Positions 5,399 to 9,774 of a stretch of DNA of 9,774 bases are shown here, in pieces (the first letter of the stretch is position 1; every line of letters begins with the position of its first letter). The stretch is from Treponema sp. (GTDB lineage: Bacteria > Spirochaetota > Spirochaetia > Treponematales > Breznakiellaceae). The position numbers were made by a program, and so were the translations under genes. The notes beneath the pieces were generated by a model. It was not told the DNA's origin. It was given only the letters and a program-made list of their open reading frames with translations, and did not search any database. The stretch is taken from NCBI GenBank assembly GCA_031284195.1, contig JAITAI010000107.1, positions 1-9,774 on the forward strand, read 5' to 3'.

Positions 5399-6742
5399 TT
5401 AACTTTTACTGTACAAAAATGCAGAGATAGGCTCTTTCCCTGTAGATACCCAATTATCCCCGGCTAACACCTCATTTTTCCCCACAATAATGACTCCTTT
5501 CTCTTTCAGTTTTTCAGCACAATCTGCGATCAACCGTTCTTGACTGTCAACAGGAAAGAAAGAAATGATATCCCTCGCCAAGATAATATTTAAATCCGGC
5601 AAGATATTATTATTCAAAACATCGTGGTATTCAAACACAATTGAATCCTTGATAACTTGATTAAAAGTATACCCATTACGTCCTTTAACCATGAAACTGC
5701 GGCAATATTCGGGCATCTTGTTCAGATCAAAGGTCATGTTAGGCGCATCTGCTATGGCCATAATATCACTATCATTGGCCCAAATTTTTATATGTCCATC
5801 AGGATACCGTAATTTAAGTATACAAGCAAATGAAAAAGTTTCATACCCCTTTCCACAACCGAGCTCCCAGGCCTGGATGTTATTTGAATTCATATCCGGC
5901 AGTACATCCTTCACCTGAGCGGCATAAGCATCACTCCAAAACTCATTTGTATGGGGAGAATAAAAATCGGCCAGGTATTCATCTGCTTCCGCGGCGTTTT
6001 TAAGTTGCAAATCTATATCAGTACGGGTACTGCTCCATTCGATAAATTGTTTACGAAACCATTCATCGTTAATGGGGCTGACATAGAACCGCTTCAATGC
6101 AGCAAGACTTTCTTTTATAAAACCCAGGGTCGTATCTGAGATAGCAGCGGGCCTTTCCGCAGATTGCTCTGGACCAGGAACCGGAGGCACATAGTAATTA
6201 TCCCCCGGAACTTCCTGAATAGCGGTTCGTGGTTTTTGCTTCTCCTCCTCTTTTTGACTAAACATCCGCATCACATCAAGAATGATATAGAGATATCCAT
6301 CCTTTTCCACTACCCCGGTGATGAATTTGATGTTGACTTCTCCAAACATGGGGTGAGGAGGCTGAATGGTTTCGGAATTAATACCTACCACCTTATCTAT
6401 CTTGTCAACAATGGCTCCATACACCCGATCATCCAGATGCAGAATGAGCATGTTTTCCTGACCATCTGCCCGGCGCTCGCTCTTTATGTGAAAGAAGGAT
6501 CTGAGGTCAATAATGGGAATAATATCCCCCCGAAGGTTATACACCCCCTTCACAAAGAAGACCGCATTAGGCACATAGGTAAACTTATCCGCCTTAGCAA
6601 TCTCCTTAACATTCATAATATCAACTCCATAATCTTTACCCGCCAGGGAAAAGGTTACCATCTTAAAATCAACCGTATCAGCCCGTTCTTTCTGCTGTTG
6701 CAACTCGGCATTTACCGTTGCTAAGTCTTTAATCACCGCCAT
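5399..6742 (-). CDS. cheW: CheW coupling protein fused to a CheR-like methyltransferase domain
   Basis: A 447-residue fusion; ordinary CheW is about 150-170 residues. Residues about 26-165 are a CheW domain (FSLAGKDYGVDIMNVKEI, the typical NLRGDIIPIIDL at 69-80, ILDVMRMF near the end), which links receptors to CheA. A charged, proline-rich linker spans about 166-204. Residues about 205-445 resemble CheR: SAM motif ELGCGKGYE (293-301), ANDSD after the second strand (322-326), and ARDIISFFPVDSQERL (389-404), equivalent to the CRN-IYF segment of CheR. A short helical region replaces a full CheR N-terminal domain. The fusion is known in treponemal chemotaxis systems; whether it still methylates receptors cannot be read here. 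GAGGAAA precedes the ATG closely, and the gene starts 11 bases after the cheA stop. Cytoplasmic, at the receptor array. Confidence 0.95.
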   Translation of the reverse strand: MAVIKDLATVNAELQQQKERADTVDFKMVTFSLAGKDYGVDIMNVKEIAKADKFTYVPNAVFFVKGVYNLRGDIIPIIDLRSFFHIKSERRADGQENMLILHLDDRVYGAIVDKIDKVVGINSETIQPPHPMFGEVNIKFITGVVEKDGYLYIILDVMRMFSQKEEEKQKPRTAIQEVPGDNYYVPPVPGPEQSAERPAAISDTTLGFIKESLAALKRFYVSPINDEWFRKQFIEWSSTRTDIDLQLKNAAEADEYLADFYSPHTNEFWSDAYAAQVKDVLPDMNSNNIQAWELGCGKGYETFSFACILKLRYPDGHIKIWANDSDIMAIADAPNMTFDLNKMPEYCRSFMVKGRNGYTFNQVIKDSIVFEYHDVLNNNILPDLNIILARDIISFFPVDSQERLIADCAEKLKEKGVIIVGKNEVLAGDNWVSTGKEPISAFLYSKS

Positions 6743-6744
6743 AG

Positions 6745-6752
6745 TTTTCCTC
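6745..6752 (-). promoter_or_regulatory. Ribosome binding site of cheW-cheR
   Basis: GAGGAAAA on the minus strand with only about 2-3 bases to the ATG at 6742, in the 11-base gap after the cheA stop. The tight spacing suggests coupling to cheA translation. Confidence 0.55.
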
Positions 6753-6753
6753 G

Positions 6754-9171
6754 CTACCGTATTGATGCTTCACGGATTTGGCGTTGCTCCAATTCCTGAC
6801 GAAGACCAAGTTCCAAAAGCTGACTCACGTCAATGATAAGAGAAACCGATCCATCTCCCAAGATCGAAGCGCCTGCAATCCCTGGAGAATTGGTGTACTG
6901 ATCCCGCAGCGGCTTAATCACCACGTCCTCCTCACCGATGAGGCTGTCTACCATGAAGCCCATCTTCTTTTCAGCGCTCCCCACAATAACAATGAAGTTA
7001 TATTCCTGCTGTTTCTCGGTCTTTATCCCAAAAAGCCGGTTAAGCCGGAGCAGGGAAACTACATCATTACGGATGTTGAAAACCTCATAGTTATCGATCT
7101 TCCGGATATCTTCCGCCTTGATCCGCAGGCTTTCGATAACCGATGTAATGGGGATGGAGTAGATTTCAGAACCAACCCGGACCAGAAGACCCTGAATAAT
7201 CGCCAAGGTAAGGGGCAATTTAATGATGAATTTGGTCCCTTTTCCCCGTTCAGAACTGACCGTAACCGTACCATTGAGCTTTTCAATCTGCCGGCGGACC
7301 ACATCAAGTCCAACCCCCCGGCCCGAGATGGAGGTAATGCTCTTAGCTGTGGAGAATCCCGGTTCGAAGATCAGGTTAAATGCCTCTATATCGGTCAACA
7401 CCTTATTCGGATGGATGAGTCCCCGTTCAATGGCTTTGGCCTTGACTGCTTCCACATCAATACCTTTACCATCATCACCGATCTCAATGATGATCATGTT
7501 ACCCTCATTGGTCGCCTTGAGGAGCACCATTCCCTCTTCAGGTTTTCCCGCGGCTTTACGCTCTTCCTGGGATTCAATACCGTGATCTACTGAATTGCGG
7601 ACCGAGTGCATGATGGGATCCAAGAGGTCCTCGATAACCGATTTATCCAGTTCTGTTTCTTCCCCTTCGACCACCAAATTGATCTTCTTGTTAAGGCTCT
7701 TAGAGAGGTCCCGGACCAAACGGGGGAACCGTCCGAAGATTTGACTAATCGGTACCATCCGGATCCGCATGACCCCTTCCTGGAGCTCACCGGTGATACG
7801 TCCCAGATTCTGAGAGGTGGAACGGAATTTACCGACATTATTCTTCACCGAGGCTTCAAAACCATCAAAAAGGGAGAAAATATCCCCGTATTCCTCTCCA
7901 ATCTCTTTCCGTATGTCCTTAATGGAACGACCGCCCTGAATACTTTCCAAATAACTGGGCAGGCTATCAAAGAGGCTTTTAATTTTATCCCGATAAGTGG
8001 CTTCTAAGGTATGGAGCTCATTCACCAAGTCACTAAACTGATTACTGATTTGATTAAAGGTGGCCTTGGTGATAACGGTTTCAGAAACCAGATTAAGCAG
8101 GTCATCAATCCGCTTGGAATCAACCCGCAGTATGGAACCGGCTTCTTTTCCGGCCTTTTTGGCATCTGCCGATTCTTTGGCACTCCCGGCCTTGGCCCCG
8201 GTTCCATGGTCCTCTGCTTCTGCCGGAACAGCCTTGGGAGCCGCTGCTACAGGAGCAGCCTTTGGAACCGCTACCCCTGGGGCTGCCTGGACCGGTTCCG
8301 GTTTTGATGGCGCCTCTGGAGGCCGGGCTACTGAAGCCGGAACCACTCCAATTATATCATTTATATTGACAATATCCGCACCAAGACTCACATCAGGAAT
8401 TATCACATGCCGCTTTAACTCATCAATGCCCTTACGGCTGGATATATAATAATCTACTGTCGGAAAGAAATTATCTTCATAGAGTTGTTCGAAATCCGGA
8501 GAAGTTTTCAGTATCGTACCGTCTTCTTTGAGAGAGGCGTATATTTGGATACCTCCCACGGTATTCATCAGCCCGTTTTCATCAAAGTACACGGAAATCC
8601 GATAAATCGGTACACCCCTTTCCCCGGATTCCTTGAGTTCCAGTAAATCGTACTCTGAAAGACCTCCCACGGCCTTGACCGTTGCCACTGGTTGTGGAGG
8701 CGGCGGCGGTGAGGGTGAAGCCGCTGCTGCAGGAGCAGGCGCGGCCTTGGAGGCGCTTTTTTTACGGCCAGACCCTTCAGGCAACAAAACAGAAAGACGC
8801 CCTTCTATCGCCGAGGTATCCTCGGTGTACACGGAGCCATCCATGCGCTGGGTAATCATGGCCTTGATGATATCAATGGCCGCTAGGAGGGTATCAACCA
8901 CTTCTTCATTTATGGTGACTGCATCGGACCGAATAGCATCCAATACATCCTCAACTAGATGGGTAAAATGGGACAGTTCCATCATTTCCACGGTAGCTGC
9001 TCCCCCTTTTAGGGTATGAGCTGCCCGGAAAATCTCATCCACCGCATCCCGGTTTCCCCCCTCATTTTCAAGAACCAGGATGTTTTGTTCCAGGGTATCA
9101 ACTTGCATTTGGGCTTCGCTGAAAAAGTCTTTAAGCAGTTCTTCGTTATTAGGATCCAAATAGTCACTCAT
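6754..9171 (-). CDS. cheA: Chemotaxis histidine kinase CheA
   Basis: An 805-residue kinase, longer than E. coli CheA (654). Order: P1 Hpt domain, about 5-110, with phospho-acceptor His52 in RAAHTLKGGA; Ala/Pro-rich linker, about 140-165, with a five-proline run; an alpha/beta domain at about 172-275 that probably serves as P2 (response-regulator docking); a second Ala/Pro/Lys-rich linker, about 280-345; P3 dimerisation helices, about 346-505, with some 50 extra residues near 395-445; P4 ATPase with N box HSVRNSVDHG (522-531), GDDGKG (565-570) and GRGVGLDV (617-624); and a P5 CheW-like domain, about 655-790. All kinase motifs are intact. An enlarged P3 is known for treponemal CheA. The ATG matches the expected P1 start but lacks a Shine-Dalgarno, and a promoter -10 lies 10 bases upstream. 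First gene of the operon with cheW-cheR and cheX. Confidence 0.97.
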   Translation of the reverse strand: MSDYLDPNNEELLKDFFSEAQMQVDTLEQNILVLENEGGNRDAVDEIFRAAHTLKGGAATVEMMELSHFTHLVEDVLDAIRSDAVTINEEVVDTLLAAIDIIKAMITQRMDGSVYTEDTSAIEGRLSVLLPEGSGRKKSASKAAPAPAAAASPSPPPPPQPVATVKAVGGLSEYDLLELKESGERGVPIYRISVYFDENGLMNTVGGIQIYASLKEDGTILKTSPDFEQLYEDNFFPTVDYYISSRKGIDELKRHVIIPDVSLGADIVNINDIIGVVPASVARPPEAPSKPEPVQAAPGVAVPKAAPVAAAPKAVPAEAEDHGTGAKAGSAKESADAKKAGKEAGSILRVDSKRIDDLLNLVSETVITKATFNQISNQFSDLVNELHTLEATYRDKIKSLFDSLPSYLESIQGGRSIKDIRKEIGEEYGDIFSLFDGFEASVKNNVGKFRSTSQNLGRITGELQEGVMRIRMVPISQIFGRFPRLVRDLSKSLNKKINLVVEGEETELDKSVIEDLLDPIMHSVRNSVDHGIESQEERKAAGKPEEGMVLLKATNEGNMIIIEIGDDGKGIDVEAVKAKAIERGLIHPNKVLTDIEAFNLIFEPGFSTAKSITSISGRGVGLDVVRRQIEKLNGTVTVSSERGKGTKFIIKLPLTLAIIQGLLVRVGSEIYSIPITSVIESLRIKAEDIRKIDNYEVFNIRNDVVSLLRLNRLFGIKTEKQQEYNFIVIVGSAEKKMGFMVDSLIGEEDVVIKPLRDQYTNSPGIAGASILGDGSVSLIIDVSQLLELGLRQELEQRQIREASIR

Positions 9172-9180
9172 ATAGGATTA

Positions 9181-9208
9181 ATTTTATACACAATTAAAAT
9201 TACGTCAA
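9181..9208 (-). promoter_or_regulatory. Sigma-70-type promoter of the cheA-cheW-cheX operon
   Basis: On the minus strand, TTGACG (9203-9208) and TAAAAT (9181-9186) are 16 bases apart. The predicted transcription start, near 9174, is only about 3 bases before the cheA ATG (9171), and the intervening sequence has no Shine-Dalgarno. This implies a leaderless or nearly leaderless cheA message if the promoter is real. No sigma-28-type flagellar promoter was seen nearby. Confidence 0.6.
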
Positions 9209-9576
9209 GATGGTTTAGCCCATTTTCCAGGGTCAGCGCATATAAAATTCTAGCTCCTTGTACCATAAAGATTCATAAGAATTGCATATAAGCTATTTTT
9301 TTATTCTGTAAGGAATTAAAGGTGTATATACGCCAGCCCTGACCCATGTTACAAGGGGAACTGGTAGGCTGATTGTCCTCAAAGACAGGAATAGGGCCCA
9401 CCGGTTATCCTGATCTTCACCGATGTATGAACCCTCTTGATAGGAAAAATCCGGGTAATCCGTGGATATGCCTTATTTCTTTATCCTCCTGTTTAGACTA
9501 ATCAACCTACGAGGTGTTTTTTATAGGTTATGTACAGTTTCCCCTCTTCATGAGAACCCCCATCGGTACTGACCGC
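9209..9576. other. Intergenic region upstream of cheA with no recognisable gene
   Basis: About 370 bases between the putative ribonuclease stop codon and the cheA promoter. No ORF above about 35 codons with a credible start was found on either strand, and no tRNA, tmRNA, SRP RNA or RNase P signature. Visible structure is limited: a short hairpin at 9386-9412 (CAGGA/TCCTG with one bulge), a 6-bp inverted repeat AACCTA/TAGGTT at 9504-9529 around a T-run, and an AGGAGG (minus strand, near 9485) with no start codon at a usable distance. It may hold the 3' end of the upstream transcript and cheA regulatory DNA. Confidence 0.4.
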
Positions 9577-9774
9577 TCATTCGCTTACAAATACCATATC
9601 CGTTTCAGGGATCCTCACCGAGGAGAGGGTGAGGAGGACCTGCTCATTCGGTTCTAGATCCCCTTTGACCGCTACCTGGGTCTCTAAGCCCAGGGCAGGG
9701 ATCATGACCAGGGAGCGGTTGCCTCGCTTTTCCAACAGTACCCCTTCCCAGGAAGAACCCTTTTTATCCGATAA
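9577..9774 (-). CDS. C-terminal fragment, probably of an RNB-family ribonuclease (5' end outside window)
   Basis: The minus strand is open from the window edge for 65 codons to TGA at 9577-9579. The visible end contains WEGVLLEKRGNRSLVMIPAL followed by GLETQV, then a strand-rich stretch ending in VLLTLSSVRIPETDMVFVSE. This alternating strand pattern, with an LxxLxL-type segment after G-LE and a final I/LP....F, resembles the small beta-barrel C-terminus of RNB-domain exoribonucleases found in spirochaetes and other bacteria. The catalytic RNB domain would lie outside the window, so the assignment rests on a weak C-terminal likeness and could be wrong. That the frame is coding is supported by the absence of stops and the protein-like composition. 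It ends about 400 bases before cheA and is probably a separate unit. Confidence 0.5.
   Translation of the reverse strand, partial: LSDKKGSSWEGVLLEKRGNRSLVMIPALGLETQVAVKGDLEPNEQVLLTLSSVRIPETDMVFVSE

Noticed and set aside
6164..6724. 186-codon plus-strand ORF antisense to cheW-cheR
   Set aside because: Shadow of the CheW domain; no domain or ribosome site supports it.
6778..7593. 271-codon plus-strand ORF antisense to cheA
   Set aside because: It mirrors the strongly supported P4/P5 coding region of CheA, has no recognisable domain, and long antisense ORFs are expected there.
9504..9529. AACCTA/TAGGTT inverted repeat with a T run as a possible plus-strand terminator
   Set aside because: The stem nearest the T run is only about 4 bp, the T run is inside the longer repeat, and no plus-strand gene lies upstream.
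9457..9579. Small plus-strand ORF of about 34 codons (starting MPYFFILLF) in the intergenic region before cheA
   Set aside because: Hydrophobic start but no good Shine-Dalgarno and no support beyond chance length.
1..9774. CRISPR arrays, insertion sequences, prophage or toxin-antitoxin genes
   Set aside because: No direct-repeat arrays, transposase motifs or terminal inverted repeats were seen; all genes fit chromosomal housekeeping or chemotaxis families.

Overview
The window looks like the chromosome of a spirochaete of the Treponema lineage. The strongest reason is the chemotaxis cluster: a CheA with an enlarged dimerisation region, a CheW fused to a CheR-like methyltransferase domain, and CheX, in the order cheA-cheW-cheX as known from treponemes. 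Base composition is near 50% G+C by eye, which would fit the termite-gut or free-living treponemes better than T. denticola; that placement is inference. Every recognisable gene, including the tRNA, is on the minus strand, so the window reads right to left biologically.

Right edge (9577-9774): the last 65 codons of a gene that enters from outside, probably an RNB-family ribonuclease. About 400 bases without a recognisable gene follow, ending in a promoter directly in front of cheA. cheA (6754-9171), cheW-cheR (5399-6742) and cheX (4904-5377) form a compact operon with 11- and 21-base gaps. Together they give the histidine kinase, its coupling protein carrying an extra methyltransferase-like domain, and the CheY-P phosphatase. 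cheY, which follows cheX in T. pallidum and T. denticola, is absent here. In its place is a tRNA-Val(GAC) gene (4726-4799) with its own promoter, a hairpin-forming leader and a strong intrinsic terminator.

An intergenic stretch of about 240 bases (4402-4644) with several inverted repeats leads to a second operon: ptsI (enzyme I of the PTS), der (ribosome-assembly GTPase), a short MerR-type regulator, and an Rsm22-family methyltransferase-like gene that runs off the left edge. ptsI/der overlap by 23 bases, der/merR are 3 bases apart, and merR/rsm22 overlap by 29 bases, so the four genes are very likely co-transcribed and translationally coupled. The Rsm22-like gene is intact over its 305 visible codons and carries a four-cysteine motif typical of the family.

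I see no obviously new multi-gene system. Points worth a second look are the lost cheY linkage, the two operon-leading genes (cheA and ptsI) that have a promoter abutting the ATG and no Shine-Dalgarno (possible leaderless mRNAs), the hairpin that fills the whole pre-tRNA leader, and the four-cysteine Rsm22-like gene in a ribosome-assembly/PTS operon.
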